Positions 1 through 13,925 are shown, numbered from the stretch's first letter. The stretch: DNA of 64,000 nucleotides from Albula goreensis (GCA_022829145.1 CM040741.1:61689047-61753046), one strand, 5' to 3'. The notes: generated from the sequence alone by a model not told the origin. Translations and numbers: made by a program.

Positions 1-173
1 TATACTCTTTCTGAATCAAAGCTTGTGAGTGTTAATCAGAATTATTTCTGTAATACAAAGTATGGGAATGCATTACACCATTATGAATCATTCAGCGCGA
101 GACATGAGAAACAAACTTCACAGCTTATATTAAATCTCACGAGGTAAGTCATTAAACAGAACAAATTCATTAC

Positions 174-273
174 CTTTCACAATGGCTTCTTTGTATTTTT
201 CTTTGGCACAGTGGGCGTCTTTTGTTAATTGTCTGTAAGTGCCTTTTAACTTCTCCAGATCGTTCTTTGTAAC
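174..273 (-). CDS. fer: fer third coding exon (F-BAR)
   Basis: This exon is too short for an ORF scan. After acceptor AG (275-274) it reads [20 protein letters not shown], continues [13 protein letters not shown], and ends with one base of a Gly codon at a GTAATG donor (173-168). It matches the FER segment of the form VTK-ELEKLK-SYRQL...AKEKYKEA. It is 100 bases and ends in phase 1. The next exon is outside the window. Confidence 0.93.
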
Positions 274-3200
274 CTAAAAACCAAAAAGAAAGACATATTA
301 CAGGTACTGATGTGCGAAGTACACTACAGTACAAAGATCACTCACAGGAAAGCTGTTGAGATCCCATGAAAACACAAAACCAATGCTCTCTCTGTTAAAA
401 GCTGACGCTTACAAAAATATGCAAGTTGAGATGTATTCCATGGGAACATAATGTTATCGGCTAATATGATTTGTTTATTTAGCTGTTACCCGAGCAGACC
501 ATGCTGCCCTGGGTGATGAAACATGCTTCTCTCTTATGGTTTACGTAATTAGCCATCTATACAGATTGCTAAGCATCCCTCTAGGACAATAGAGCAGCAC
601 ACTGCCCAGGACATGAACCTGCCTGAAAAACGTACAGTAATGATGCACTATCCCCACAGACTACCCTTCATCATCAACATGATTATCAATGTGGTTTGCC
701 CAAGTTTAGGAAAATCAGGGCATAATTCTGGAATGTTCTGGTCCCAGAGCCTGCTGTTGTGAGGCAGCCCCAGGGGGGACAGGAGGAGAGGAGAGGGGTG
801 GAGCGATCCGTACCTTGTGCATCTCAAACTCGATCTGCTGGTGGATGCTCTGGTAGCTCTTCTTCACCTGCTGCTTGTCCTTGATCATCATGGTGAGCCG
901 GTGCAGTGGGCCTGCGTTCAGGTCCTCTGCGTGGGACTTCATGATCTTACTCAGTTGCTCCGTCTGCTGGACCATGTGAGCCCAGGACTGGACAGAAAAC
1001 ACAGGACAGAGGGGGACTGGCTTTTATTTTTGGGTAAAAAGGCATACTTGCATCAATACATGATACATATACTTGCCAAGCTTTTACCATCCTAAGCCCA
1101 TATAATAGAATACAAAAACTGTCTTTAGACCCACTTATGTCTTGCTTATAATATGTCCCGTCCTGAATGAAGTTTTTACAAACTGTTCAAGACTACCATC
1201 TAGCTAGAAAAAAACTGCAATACAAATAATTATGCCCTTCTGCTATGCTAATTAAAATGACATTAATTTACAGTATTTTAATAGTGAATACATAAAATTA
1301 AAAGCCTTGCTTTTTGTTTGAAACAGAGCAACTGCATCTCACTTTCATCTCTTCCTGCCTTCAATCACCAGAATACTTTAAAGCAGGTCACACCCATTGA
1401 GCCCCTGCAGTAAGACGTTAGTACACTAGTAAAATGGATATGAATTCAAAGTCCACATAGTAAGACACAAACCAGATTAGTTAAAGACTAGACTGTGTTT
1501 ATGGCTTAGTGGCGTACTTAGAGTCAGTATTCACGTGTTTAACTCTTATGACCAAAATTACATGAATTGACATAATCGAATCCACGACTGTCTTGTGTCA
1601 TTTCCTTCTTTGCTCTTATGGTCATCCCCCTTACATAAAGGACTAGTTATAGGGTTCATATTTTATTCATACAAGCTTGGTAGTGATCTAAAGAGATTTA
1701 GCAATGTCTACCCAACTGATAAACTTTAAAAGGAAAATAATGAATGTTGTCTTAATGTTGATCTAGTTTGTTTCTTTATTTTGGACTGGCTGATAAGCTG
1801 CACAATTAAAAACCATGGTGGGCTTAAAAAAAAAAAAAAAAAACACCCAAGGATTGCTTTACTGAATTTGATTTGTTGGTTTTTTTTTTTTTTGTTGCTG
1901 TTCCTTATGCAATGTGTTTTACATATGGTTTTTTTTTTTTACATAGTTTTGATATGTTATGCATCATGAATGGTTTTAAAAATACACAACATTTAATACA
2001 TTTTTGATTTATGATCTGAAATTTTTTTCATATATATATATATTCATTACAATATTAAATAATGCAGTTACATGCCAAGAGGCACCTGACACAGCTTCTG
2101 TTTTACAGAGAGGGCTGTCCGTGCCTGGAAGAGCTTGTCGGGTCATGCAGCTGAGACAGAGACCCTTACTGTGATCAAGTTCAGGCTTGATCCCGTACTG
2201 GATACTCTGTACACTGACAGTAAATGATGAGCCTGGTGTGCTCAATGACCTTTTCTTTCTCATTCCGTCTTCTTGCACTCTAATGGTTTTAAGTTTTAAA
2301 GAGCTGTTAAACGATGATGTAGCCTGCTTAAATATGAGGAAATAAAAAGAAAGATGATGACAGAAGATTGTACTTATGTGGTGTCTCTCAAAATACTTTG
2401 CAGCAGGAAGGGTGATATCTCACAATCACCCAACACCAATATGTAACAGCCTCCAGACCTACACAAAGGTCTACAGAAAAGCACAGATCCATTCCAGCAA
2501 TAAATGTCTGGTACAGAAACCTCCAAATTCAGCTCAAACAATTCTGAACATTACCCTGAGACCGAGTCACTGCCACAGAACCTCTGGACCCCCATAACAG
2601 ATGTGTCCCCTTTGATCCAGAGCAGTGAAGAAAATGAAAAGCAACAGCAGGTCCTGGACAGAGTTATCCCATGCAGAACACTCCCCCAGTTTCTGCAGTT
2701 CCAGCCCAAATAAATTCAGTAAATTAAATGCAGAGGACGAGACCATCTAAACCAGTCAACTGGGTTTGCAAGGCCGACGCCACATGCCAGAAGAAATTAG
2801 TAGCCGACATGCACTTCAACTAAAATCTGAGTGAAGAATATCAAAAATAATTGGTTTCGCTAGTTTTGTGGAGACTGATAAAAATCATTGGTTTGATATG
2901 AATCTTACAGTGTTGGATAAAGATTTATAAAGGCAAAATAAAGTCCTCGGTCAGAGGATGAGATTTGGGGAGGCTTGAGATGAAAAGTTTGGAGCACCTG
3001 GGCAAATATACACTTGGGAATGCAGATAAACAATTTTTGAGCACCAAGCAAAAGAGGTTCCAATGGAGCCTATCAGGAGAAGCACCAGAGCCACAGGCAG
3101 CCTGCAAGATCCCTTCTGGTTCCCCAAACACCATGGCACCATCACCAGGGAGACCATGACACTGCCTACCTTGGCGACCTTGCTGTTGTATTCCACCTGC

Positions 3201-3379
3201 GAGGAGTTGTCGTGCTTGTCCACCTGCTGGCTGATGTTGAGAAGGAGGGACGCGTACTCCTTGTCGCTCTTCACGCGCAGTGTCATGAAGCGCTTGACCG
3301 TCTCCAGCAGCTTCAGCTCCCAGTCCTGGAGCTTCAGCAGGCCGTCGTGGGAGCCCCGCAGCTCGCGTCCGAACCCCAT
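174..3379 (-). CDS. fer: FER non-receptor tyrosine kinase, N-terminal part (3 exons)
   Basis: FER is a cytoplasmic tyrosine kinase of the FES/FER family. Its N-terminal F-BAR domain binds curved membranes and promotes oligomerisation, ahead of an SH2 and a kinase domain. Three minus-strand exons (3379-3170, 987-814, 273-174) join in phase to 161 complete codons. The peptide begins [20 protein letters not shown] and includes [28 protein letters not shown] and [15 protein letters not shown], which closely match vertebrate FER as I know it. It is rich in charged residues and helix-forming, as expected of F-BAR. The start codon has a good context (AAG before, G after). Human FER is about 822 residues, so the rest of F-BAR, the FX region, SH2 and kinase lie beyond position 1. 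The paralogue FES is less likely because the match to FER is near-continuous. No frameshift or internal stop is seen. Confidence 0.95.
274..813 (-). other. fer: fer intron between coding exons 2 and 3
   Basis: This 540-bp intron has consensus GT and AG ends. I see no further gene, RNA or repeat in it. Confidence 0.85.
814..987 (-). CDS. fer: fer second coding exon (F-BAR)
   Basis: The acceptor AG is at 989-988 and the donor GTACGG at 813-808. The 174 bases give 58 codons, from [11 protein letters not shown] to QQIEFEMHK, with phase 0 at both ends. The block [18 protein letters not shown] is diagnostic of FER. The intron before it is 988-3169. Confidence 0.95.
988..3169 (-). other. fer: fer intron between coding exons 1 and 2
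   Basis: This 2.2-kb intron is AT-rich with homopolymers: an A tract near 1826-1843, T tracts near 1880 and 1930, and a short TA repeat near 2031-2042. A 69-codon plus-strand frame at 2504-2713 looks mildly code-like but has no recognisable homology (see findings). No other gene is supported. Confidence 0.8.
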
Positions 3380-3403
3380 CTTCTCGAAAAAGGCACGCAG
3401 TTT
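3170..3403 (-). CDS. fer: fer first coding exon (start codon at 3379)
   Basis: The exon runs from an acceptor AG at 3405-3404, after a pyrimidine-rich stretch, to a GTAGGC donor at 3169-3164. The first 24 transcribed bases (3403-3380) are 5' UTR. Bases 3379-3170 give exactly 70 codons, MGFGRELRG...VEYNSKVAK, ending in phase 0. An acceptor upstream of the ATG means at least one non-coding exon lies further 5'. GC content is well above that of the flanking intron. Confidence 0.93.
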
Positions 3404-5033
3404 CTAAGGGTCGGCAAGGGGGGGCCCCTTCAAGTCTGCATGTCCTGTGGAAAATTCACAGCATGTGTCAATATAACATTACTTCAAAAGAACAGGTATG
3501 TATAACTTTACATACATAAAATGAACTTCAAGACTGAAATGTCTGAACTATTTTAAAATAAATGGATGATTCATTTTGCTAAAGGTAAAGAATTAACTTA
3601 AAAAAAGTAAAATACGACAGGCCCTTATGCTTATAAAGAAACTGGCCTTTGGGCCTTAAAGTGGAACTGCACCAAAAAGATGTGAAATGTTATAAAACTT
3701 CACTCTGTCTTTCCTTTACATTCTATATCAGTTGAGTGTAATTTAGATGCTTTGACAATATTTGGCCAAGTGTAACTACTGAAGGTTGTAATCTGCCAAT
3801 TTTAGCAACCATGCATGCCCAGGTACCAAAAGAGCGAGCAAAAACCACCAAAGAGATAAACGGCAGTTGTCCAAGCATGCATTTTGAGACTTGACTGCAG
3901 GACAGCATCTTACACTGCACTTTCACACAATAGGTGTTATATTCTCACTTCCACATTTACCCAGAGGGACAGAAACTGTCACTTGAATGCTTTGCTTTCA
4001 TCAGTCTTTCAGAGATTATTTGTAAATGGCTTCTCAGCTTTTGGCAAATAATTAGCTACAATCTTTCAGTTTTAAATTGTAAGAAAAAAAAAGATGCATG
4101 TATTGACAAAACACCAAACGTTTCAACTTAAAATGTACATTATTTCTGTGATTTAATACCACAAGTTTACTTGAGCTGAGACTTGTGGTGACAACAATAT
4201 TATAATATGTAAAACATTGGATTTTTTTTGCCACATCTACAACAGGAAAACACTGAGAGAATATTGCTGACTACAGTTAAATAATGAGCAACAAGTTTGT
4301 ACAGATTTTAATTAATTTCCCTGCAATCAGAGCAAAAGGTAATGTAAAATTACATTTTTGAGCTGAATTCTCTTGATTAATGTTAAAATGCCAATTCTTC
4401 CACCTGTGATTGGCTTCATCATGCATTCAAATGAAAAGCTTGCAATACTTGCAATGAAGAGCATATGTAACACAGTATAACACAGTGGCCAGAAAACAGA
4501 ATTGAGAAGCACAGCCTGTTAGGGAAGTGGTTTCTGGCAGAATGTGATGCGTCTTCAAACCAAATTGTACCATCTGTCAGTATCTCATATTCAGTAAGTG
4601 CACTTCTATTATGTGGATGTATGTCTTCAAAAACATCATTCTGCAGATAAGCTACATCAGTTAAATATCAGTCGGTCTCTTACAGTGGAATAAAGGTTAG
4701 AAAGAAGAAACCTCGATCACACTGTCCCTCTAAAACTAAAACATTTTTTTAGTGATATCTATGCAGTGCACCTATGCAGTCTTGCATGATATGATTTTAG
4801 GTCCAATTTTACAAATATAATCATTAAGTTTGCTATGATAATATTAAGCAAGTGTGTGTGGTCTGCTTGTTGGCACATCTGGCTCAAGCGCTCCTCAGGG
4901 CAGTGACAAGACCCACAGCCTAGGATCTAGTTCTGACCAACAGAAAGAATTTGGCACATGTGTGCTGAAATTGTACACTGGCTCCGCAATTTAGACCTTT
5001 TAGCGTGCAAATAGCACTGGCAAGCACAGACAA

Positions 5034-5071
5034 GTTGTGAGTCAATTCTCAGTTGAGTTGTGAGTCAATGC
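5034..5071. repeat. Short tandem duplication, 23-bp period
   Basis: GTTGTGAGTCAATTCTCAGTTGA is followed directly by a second GTTGTGAGTCAATG. Confidence 0.8.
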
Positions 5072-8000
5072 TAGGATGTCAGAATCTGTCCTGCAAGAAT
5101 CACCATCAGTTTTTGGTTTGTGAGCTGCATTGATTTGAGGACTATGAACGGCAAATGGAAAACACTGCAGCATTAGAGAGAGGGCTGCAGAATGGAGTCA
5201 CAATGGCAACATTACGCCAGTCCCACAGCAAGAACTCACTGAACTCCCCCATTTATTCGATCCACCTGCTGAGGCCCATGTCCTATCGTAAGCACCGCAA
5301 CAAACAATGGACATGTGATTAGTCGGAAAAAATAGCCAGGTGGCTGAGTAGATATTACATGTTCATTTCTATGCCCAGGATTTTTGGTTGGTTGTACAGA
5401 GCAAGCTAGAAAGAGAAAAGCAGTGAAAAGCTCAGTGCCATGTGTACTAAAAATCAGAGTAAAGTATTAGAATTGTAGGTGCTTAGTTGAATCCCCCTCT
5501 GCAGAGTTTTATAAATCTTTTCATTTCAACTGAAAACTGTTGAGATCCTGAAAGGTTCGATGAACACAACAAGAACATTAGAGGCAGGAGCAGATAATCC
5601 TCAGTCTGATGGAAAACTGTTTTTAATCAATCCATCTCTTTGCTGGACTTTAATCTCTACCAAAGCTGATCATCTGCAAAGCGGCAGTCCTCTGCTCCTT
5701 CAACTACATTTGCCGGGTTTTCTTGATATGAATATTCTCTCCTGACACACATTCCTGGCAGTAATAAGATGTTCGTCACTGATACCTTCTGTGGAATTAC
5801 TTAAGTCAATTGAAAGTTCTGGTCACATGCTCAAGGTGTGAGAAGGTTGACAGCAAAAGGCCATGAATCAGTCTTCTGATTACATAAGTGTCACTGTAAT
5901 TTTGTGGACTGGCACAAGGCTTCAGAAAAAAGAATTCTTTTGAGATCCTGCATTTTATCCTAATGAGACCGGAATGGAATTCGGTTATGTCTATCTTGGG
6001 GGGTAAAAGTGAAACATCAATCATTGCAAACATCTGAAGGGGGGAATAAGAACGTCATTCCCAAAGATGTTTTTCCACCTCACTCCTCTCTGATATCCTT
6101 TTCAACTCCAAGAACCATTCTACACACTGCAAATTCATGTTCAGAATTCTACTCAGAACAGCAAGAGAGCTTTGCTTTGGAAATGCTCCTTACTTCCCTT
6201 CTCAACTTTAAATCCAGAAAATATGTACTGTGCATTGTAACAGTTAATAATGATTTGAAATCAGTCTCTTAATCAGAAAGATTAAGTGCTCATCTTCTGG
6301 AAAAAAAATCAATTATGGATATGGCTACTTACCCCAACAGTTTCAATGAACAAGATAGAGATAGAGCTGTACAGAAGCACATTTGTAGTCACACTAAAAA
6401 AGCCAGATTAATTCGGATGGCTTATTCTTGGGCAGAGGATGTAATCAACAGCAGAGGAATGTAAGAAGTGGCATTCACCTCCCACGGGTTGTAAACAACA
6501 TGTCTGACATGCAGGATTTTCTCAAGCGGGAGTGAAAGTGATGAAGACTTCCTCGAACTATACCATAGAGCCTCACTTTGGCCTACTCAGTCCGTGTTGG
6601 AGCCTAATATTGGAGTTTTGATGCAGGCAGAAAAAGCAAGATCACAGATGAAACAAACTGGTGTACATCATACTCTTGCTAAGCTGTAATTTGAAAATGC
6701 CTGGTAGATTACACAAGTGTCTACAACCGTAAAAACATGTTCCCGCACTTAAAGATAAGAAGTACTCCAGGGGGGAATTTTTACCAATGAGGGTAGTTCA
6801 AAGACGCTGAATCATATACATCCCTATAATATGAAAGTGCATGACCTTTTCGGAGACTGAATTTCATGATGATCAGCTCTTTAATGGTACTTTGGTGTGA
6901 AATCAAATAGTATGTTACAGCACAACTATGATAGCTTCAAATAGAGAGAGTGAAGCACAAACTCACTTTCGTGACCCAGTGAGATGAGAAGCTTACAAGG
7001 TCCTGACACTGTGGTGTGGGAAAATTAGATGGTATTTATACTTTTTTTATATTACTTCGATCTCTTAAAAAAAAACAAACTCGATAAAAACCGTAAATGC
7101 AGTTTTTTAAAACCCATCTGATAATGTTAAAACTGGGAACATCAACCCTGCAACCACATGATGCAAACCCAAGGGCAAGGTAAACACTTCTGCAGACAAA
7201 GCCACTCTAGAACTGTGTGTTTTGGTACTTCTGAAAAATTTATTGTCATGTCTCTCCATTTGTCATTTCCCAACTAGATATTAATCTGCATAGCTTGACA
7301 AAGATAGCCTAATTACTCAAACTAGGCAACAAGCGGTTTGTTTGTTGCCATAATGCTGGATGCTGTCAAATATTAAGAGATTGTGTAAATATATGTTGCT
7401 GTGGCCATCTGAAACCCACAAAATAAACACAGCACCGCCATATTTAGTATGCAAGTCTCTGTGATCATGCTGTCCTTCTGTTGCATTGTTAGCCAGTTAG
7501 CAATGTAAGGGTGATTTTATGAGTCTGTACATCCTCAAGGGAGAAGTACCACATCCAGCTGATAAAAGTTCAGTACGTAGATCTTTCATCATATGACCAA
7601 AAATACATTTAAACAACTAAAAAGTCTACAGAAATCAAATATCAAATCAGGTGCTTGCAAATCAAAAAGAAAAACATAATTAACAGCACTGCATACATGT
7701 TACAGATAAGACTGATGAGAAGTGCTCAAAAGCACCCAACTGACTATTCATGCTAGCAGGAAGGATTTTGACATTCCCCTCTCAACTGTGTTAACTATGA
7801 CAAAACTAAGATAAATATAAAGATTCTATACTTGATCTAAATATCTTTCAACACTGCAGGTCTAATTTCTCGGGTGGTCAAGTTTATGGTCTCCAAACCT
7901 CCAACAGGTGGTGGATTTTTTGCCAATTCTCACTTTATAACAACATGATTCTTTTTAAATTTGATGCCACCAATATACAAAAAATACTTACCAATAAAAA

Positions 8001-8360
8001 GAAATCCATTTTATTAACATATATCAATGAATAGCTGACCATTCTTGTATGGTACACTACTTCTATGAAGATGAACAATTAATCACAACTTAAATATAAT
8101 TTCTCTATATGGGCAGCAAAAAACGCATCTGTCGAATTATCTCTTTTTATTCTTTGATGTGAAATTAATGACTGATGCTATATATACAGAACAGTATCAA
8201 TGAATGTCAAAATGTTTATTGGATGGTAAACACAATCTGATAAACATGTTTTCACATTCATAATATTCACATTCAAGAGATATAACTCATCTTCTCTACC
8301 TGGAGTGTCAGCTATATACAGAGACATAGAACAATTAGCTGAATTCATTGATTGTTAGGA

Positions 8361-8480
8361 TACACCACAAGCCATCCTTTACTGTCACAATCTGTTCTCA
8401 CCTTTTGACAAATGAAAGCATAATCTCACTAATGGTTCAACTTCCTGGAAACTGGCCTTCAGGAAAAGGAAGTTGTGTGT
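8361..8480. repeat. Direct repeat copy 1, about 120 bp
   Basis: It shares ordered blocks with 8750-8870: CACAAGCCATCC, CTGTTCTCACCTT, AATGAAAGCATAAT and CTGGCCTTCAGGAAAAGGAA. Confidence 0.8.
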
Positions 8481-8749
8481 GAAAGTAGCTACTTTTGAGA
8501 CAGGCAAAGACATTAGAAGAGCTAGGAGAGCACAGGCCACAATGGTTCAATCAATGAATGACAAAAATAAATGACTATGAAATGTAAAATCTCCCCTCAC
8601 ACAGAATGTTATATGCGATCTAACTTTCAAACACGTCTGACTGGAAAATTTACAGAGAAGCTCATCTCGATCAAAACATTTCAGCCAGTTACCCAATATC
8701 TCCTAACAAAAAATAAGTATCGAGTTCAGTATAATTTATTCAACACAGC

Positions 8750-8870
8750 TCACAGGCCATCCTTATTGTTCACATTTTTCTGTTCTCACCTTCTTTCGCT
8801 GACGAATGAAAGCATAATATCAGTGACGGCTCAGCTTCCCAGAAACCGGCCTTCAGGAAAAGGAAGCTGT
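8750..8870. repeat. Direct repeat copy 2, about 120 bp
   Basis: The partner of 8361-8480, about 387 bp downstream, with CACAGGCCATCC, CTGTTCTCACCTT, AATGAAAGCATAAT and CCGGCCTTCAGGAAAAGGAA. The two differ by scattered substitutions and small indels. Confidence 0.8.
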
Positions 8871-8888
8871 AAACATACTGTGCCTTGG

Positions 8889-8914
8889 TTTTTTTTTTTT
8901 TTTTTTTTTTTTTT
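8889..8914. repeat. 26-T homopolymer
   Basis: Uninterrupted T tract in the fer 5' intron, just after direct repeat copy 2. Confidence 0.95.
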
Positions 8915-10007
8915 AACACATGGCTACAGCATCACACAGGGCACATACAGTACGCCACCTACACAGCTGCACCAGAGTGCGCTTTCCACTTAGTCTAATC
9001 AACAAAGCATTTTCCAGCTACTAGAGCACAAATAACAGATATACCAAATGTACATAAATGTACACCCTCAAACTATGGGGGGAGGGGTTATCCAGCCAAG
9101 AGTATTTTTATTCTTTTTTTTTTTCAGCATTTTTCTTAAACCAGAAAAATCTATGTGCCAGCATTCAATATCAGCAAGAGTCATATCAAAATGGGTCCAA
9201 TTTCACACAGAATGACCTTTCTTTGTCACACTGCGAAGCATTTCTGAAGCATGAGGCCACGCCACGCTATTGTCCTGCATGAATATAAATAGCACGACGG
9301 AGTCTAAGGAGTGCAGCGAAGCTGAAGTAGACACGATGAGAGAAACTTTATGCACTTTGTGGTAAAAGTTTATTTCATTCATTCTGTAAACACACTATAA
9401 TTGAATTAATCTTTAATAAGCAATGGTCTGAGTTTATGTAGCATTTCCTTTCCTTTCTTTACACAAATCATTTACCTCAGTCATTTTCATTTTGCTTCGT
9501 TTGTCACTTCTCTATTATTATCTTCTTGTTTCCTTTGTTATTTTCCATTTTTTATTATTCTGTTTTATTTTAAAAATCCATTATAAATAATTAAAATGTA
9601 TCATCACCAATAGAAAATTATGCCTTGGTTATGTTTCAAAGGTCAGTGTTTCTTCCACCAAGTAATGATAAAAACGTTTTTTTTTTTCCTTTTTAAAAAT
9701 AGAGAAATTAGTCATTAATTTTCACTGGAGTATTATCAACATCATCTTTTTCCATATAAACAGCTTCTGGGTTTAATGTTGTGCAAGCTCTGACCACATA
9801 AACACCTCAAATATGAATCTGCCTGCTACTACAACCTCTCCCAGTTGGGTGTGGATACTTCAACAGCCACAGCCTCAGTGGTATTATTCAAACTATGTTA
9901 GTGGCTCACAAAAAATGATCAGGTATGCATTTCTAGAGGTTCTATATGAAGTATTGGTGAAATGGAACAATTATCTGTAGCAATAAGAGGGAATTGATCG
10001 CTGTGTG

Positions 10008-10021
10008 CTGCCATCGAGTGC
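10008..10021 (-). promoter_or_regulatory. Weaker CTCF-like motif in the fer 5' intron
   Basis: The plus strand reads CTGCCATCGAGTGC. The complement fits the CTCF core at about 12 of 14 positions. A chance match is quite possible. Confidence 0.25.
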
Positions 10022-11732
10022 TGGAGAACACTTTGAAGTACACCTCAGCTATATATTTACTCCTACCTGACACACAAATAACAGACGGCTGTCCTAAACA
10101 GACATCATATTAAACAGTTATCATATTATACACTTACCACTTCTCCAACATCAGTCAACAAACCAAAGAACAAGTAGTTCCATTTAAGGTACTTGCATTC
10201 CAGAAAAGAACCCAAAAATGGCACCTGAAGTTGCTACTCCAGCTCTACGCGCTGCTTTTCTGTGGTTCGGCTTTTTCTTTGTTTCAGATTTTATTGGGTT
10301 CATGGGTCTTTCTTCAGATTGAGGCTTAACCAACATGGTCTGAGAGGTCGCAAAACCATCTAATCTCCAGCAGAGCAGCTACAGACAGACATACACCTTA
10401 ATAGCCGAAACAACAGCTCTCTGCTGTTCAAAGAAATACGGGGCTATAGCAAAGTTACTGGGACATGCTGATTTTACATGTTGAACCCCAATGGGAAACA
10501 AAAACAAAAACTTTAACTCAAAATAATACATAGGCTCAACTAAAGCCATATCCTAAAAGAAAAACTTGAACTGCATTACCACAGTGATTCTGGCTAACAG
10601 GAAAAAAAAACTATATTGAAGATCTACAATAAACTTACATGATGTAATAGTTGTGCTATGATATACATTTTAATTATTAGAGAGAGCACTCCCATTATTT
10701 ACTATGCATGGTTACCCTTGCGACCCACAGCAATGATAAATGTTGGCAAAAGCCTGCTATAATTCTTCTACTTGCTCTTTCTTTTCATGATGTCTTTTTT
10801 AATTTACAAGCACTAAATATATGAATGAAGGAATGAAGTCTTCTTATTTATCTTTTAACAGAACAGTTGAAATAAAAAAAGCCACTGTTTTCTTACTATT
10901 GTTCTCATGGTTCCCAATACATGGACATCAGGGAGGTTAAAGCAGGTTACCCATACCATCTCACCTTACTTTCAGTTTCCTCCAATAAAAGAATTTAGTT
11001 TAGCCATGGTCAGTATAAACAAATACAATCACTCATATTACAGTAAAACTGCACCTTATATTCCAATATTTTAAGGTTATATGCATTTGAAAAGTTTTGC
11101 GACAATTGTACCATTAACCAGGCTTTTATAGTTGTTTGGGTGCAGCAACACTGAAGCCTTTTAAATGGAACCTCACACATTTGGCATGTGCCTTTGATTC
11201 ATGTTCGAGCTGAAGCAAATTTATCAGTTTTTTTTCCTCAGCCAGCTTTTTATTATCGCACTTGTATTCGGCTGCAGCATTGTGGTTCGCAGACTGCAAC
11301 CTGTAGCTCTTGTTCATTGAGGCTACAAATTTAGCGTGTGCAAAGCTGTCAAGTCAAGTCTTTCAGACTGTTGTGGAATTCTTGCTTGCACCGTCATACA
11401 ATTAGGGAGATGAAGGAAGGAGTCAGTGGGAGTTTAGCTAAACAAGGATTTGCTGTGTGCAACAGAACAGCTCTGTGGGGGTACTGCTATTTGAATACCG
11501 CATTAGAACAGCCTCTCAGAGGAATTTCCTTATTCTTTATTAACCTCTGCAGCTTTCAAAGGTCATGTGCTCAAATGAGTCTGCTACAGAAGTAAACAGA
11601 ACCCTGTTTCATTAGTATCATTTGTTACACAAAGCATACAATACCATGCATTTTGATCTGTGAAGGTAAGATACATATAGACACATTTAGAAACTGGGGC
11701 AATTCCTTAAAAACCACAATGCCCTTTGTTTT

Positions 11733-11757
11733 AAAAAAAAAAAAAAAAAAAAAAAAA
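11733..11757. repeat. 25-A homopolymer
   Basis: Uninterrupted A tract in the fer 5' intron. Confidence 0.95.
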
Positions 11758-13925
11758 CCAACTGTGAAAAGTAGGTTGACTTTTATTGTGGAAGGCTTTG
11801 AGCAAACATTTTCCCTGAGAGAAAACACTACATTATTGCAAACAGGTAATGTAGACTGCTCATCTATAATCCAGCTCTATATCAATGAAATCATTGGTCG
11901 GCTTTCACAAAATATTAAATATGAAGTTGAATAAAAATCTGGCAAAATGAAAACAAGAATGCAATAAGATGCACATCGATTCTTGAACTAAATATCAGCA
12001 TAAGTGTCTCATTTAAAAATGATTATATTTTCAACAAAAGACATTCATAACATTCTGACTGCACAAATGGGACCCTGGTCCTTCATCACAGGTCATTTTT
12101 GCTGACTTGGGTAGCCCTTTTGTTTAGACCAAACGTTTTCTTAACATTGATCTTATCGATGAATGTACACTGAATGCACATAGCAATGAGCTTTTAAGCT
12201 TTTGGCTTTACTGAAGTATGATATAGACTTTGTATGATGTGCACACATTTCAATGCATTTTGTAATGGTTATCAATGATATGTCCAACATTTTCCCACAA
12301 ATACTGTCAATCCCATTTTTAATGTTCAGTTTGGAATTCGACCTTTGTTTACCTGCTTGACTTGGTAATCATAAACAGCAAACTACTTACGTGAACAATA
12401 ATCATGCTGTATCAAAAATAACATATTTACCTAATGGTTGATTCATTAAAAACCCCAACTGAACACATTTAGTTTTCCTGGCATAAATGAATGTACACTG
12501 TAATGCAAGTTGACTGTATTTTAACTGGATTAATGTTTGACATTTCTTAATTAATCCACTGATTAACATTTGACTATTGACTAATAAAATTATTCTAATA
12601 GATTAAATGAATCTGGTCTCCAATAATTTCTAATTAAAAAAACATATAATACAATACTGGTTCAAAGCACTTACATTTTCAGTCAACATAACGAGACATT
12701 CAGTTCATAATCACACCAATGTAGGCTATTATAATAATGTGGATTACTCTATTGTCCTCTGTGCACTGTAATAGTTTGAGCCGTTTCACAGGATTTCCCT
12801 CACTTACAAAGTACTTTATTATGTTTATCTTCCAAAATGTTTAAAAAACCAGAGAATGTATCAAAGGTTTAGCTTGTGCATTAGAATTAGCTGTCTAACC
12901 ACTATAATCACCATGGCCATACTTACTCCGGAAAACAATACTCTGTATGAAATTAATTGAACAAATGTATATTAATGTTTATCAATTAAACATATGCATC
13001 TATTCAGGGTGGGACCAATTTGCAGGACACGGTAAGGATAAAGAATCCAAAGCAAGTACTTTATCAACAGCGCCTGAATCCGCCTCACACATAATTGTGA
13101 CCCCAACCCCCGCCCCTTCTAGCATGGCGACTCACAACACAACACCGCAAAACAGGCTATAGTTTTACAATATACTTTTTTTATATACAAACATGCCAAA
13201 CTGAACACAAAACGCACATAAGGACTTATGTGCGTGTAATTTCCTTAAGTGTATGGGATTCTAAACGTATAACGCCCTTCGAAGTCATAAATAGCCATGG
13301 CACAGTAATGTTAACCTAATCAGCGCGATATCATATCTGATAACCAAATATATAAAGAGTATTGCTCCAAGCAAACCAAATCATAATTCATCGGTTACCG
13401 AAATGTTAAAGAACGGGCCTAAGAAATGGTGTCTTCTTGCATGAAGGTTTGACTCAACCCCTTTCGTTTAACAGGGGGATATGGCTAGCCATGCTACCGA
13501 ACTGGACAGTATTATTAACTCATTACATGTTACTTTGCAGTTTTCATTTAGAAAACTAAACAACAAACGACGCACTTGGGTAAGCTGAAGCGAGATGAAT
13601 GTCACCTCCCTGCTTTTTTAGGGTTGCGGTATTTTACTAGCGACGCTGAATACATTTGTGATAATTCCAGGCAATAATCGCATGAAGTTCTTCAAGCCAT
13701 GTTAGCTGAACTTGTAGCGAGCTACAAAATGAACATCGCAATCGCACAAGTTGTAGAACACAAAGATAGCCGCACGCTGTGCTATTATTTAGCTAATTAC
13801 ACTTATCTGTGTCTGTTACAGCAAATTCAGAAAGTCTTCAAGTAAAAGGAATCATTTGGTTGGAAGTCTTGTTCAGCGTTAGCTAGCTAGCCATCGTTAC
13901 CCCTAATGTCGGATGGCCGTTTCAG

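Noticed and set aside
3063-3505. Plus-strand open frames opposite the fer first coding exon
   Set aside because: They are antisense shadows of the conserved FER sequence.
8571-8993. 140-codon plus-strand frame
   Set aside because: It runs through the direct repeat and a 26-T tract coding for poly-Phe, so it is a low-complexity artefact.
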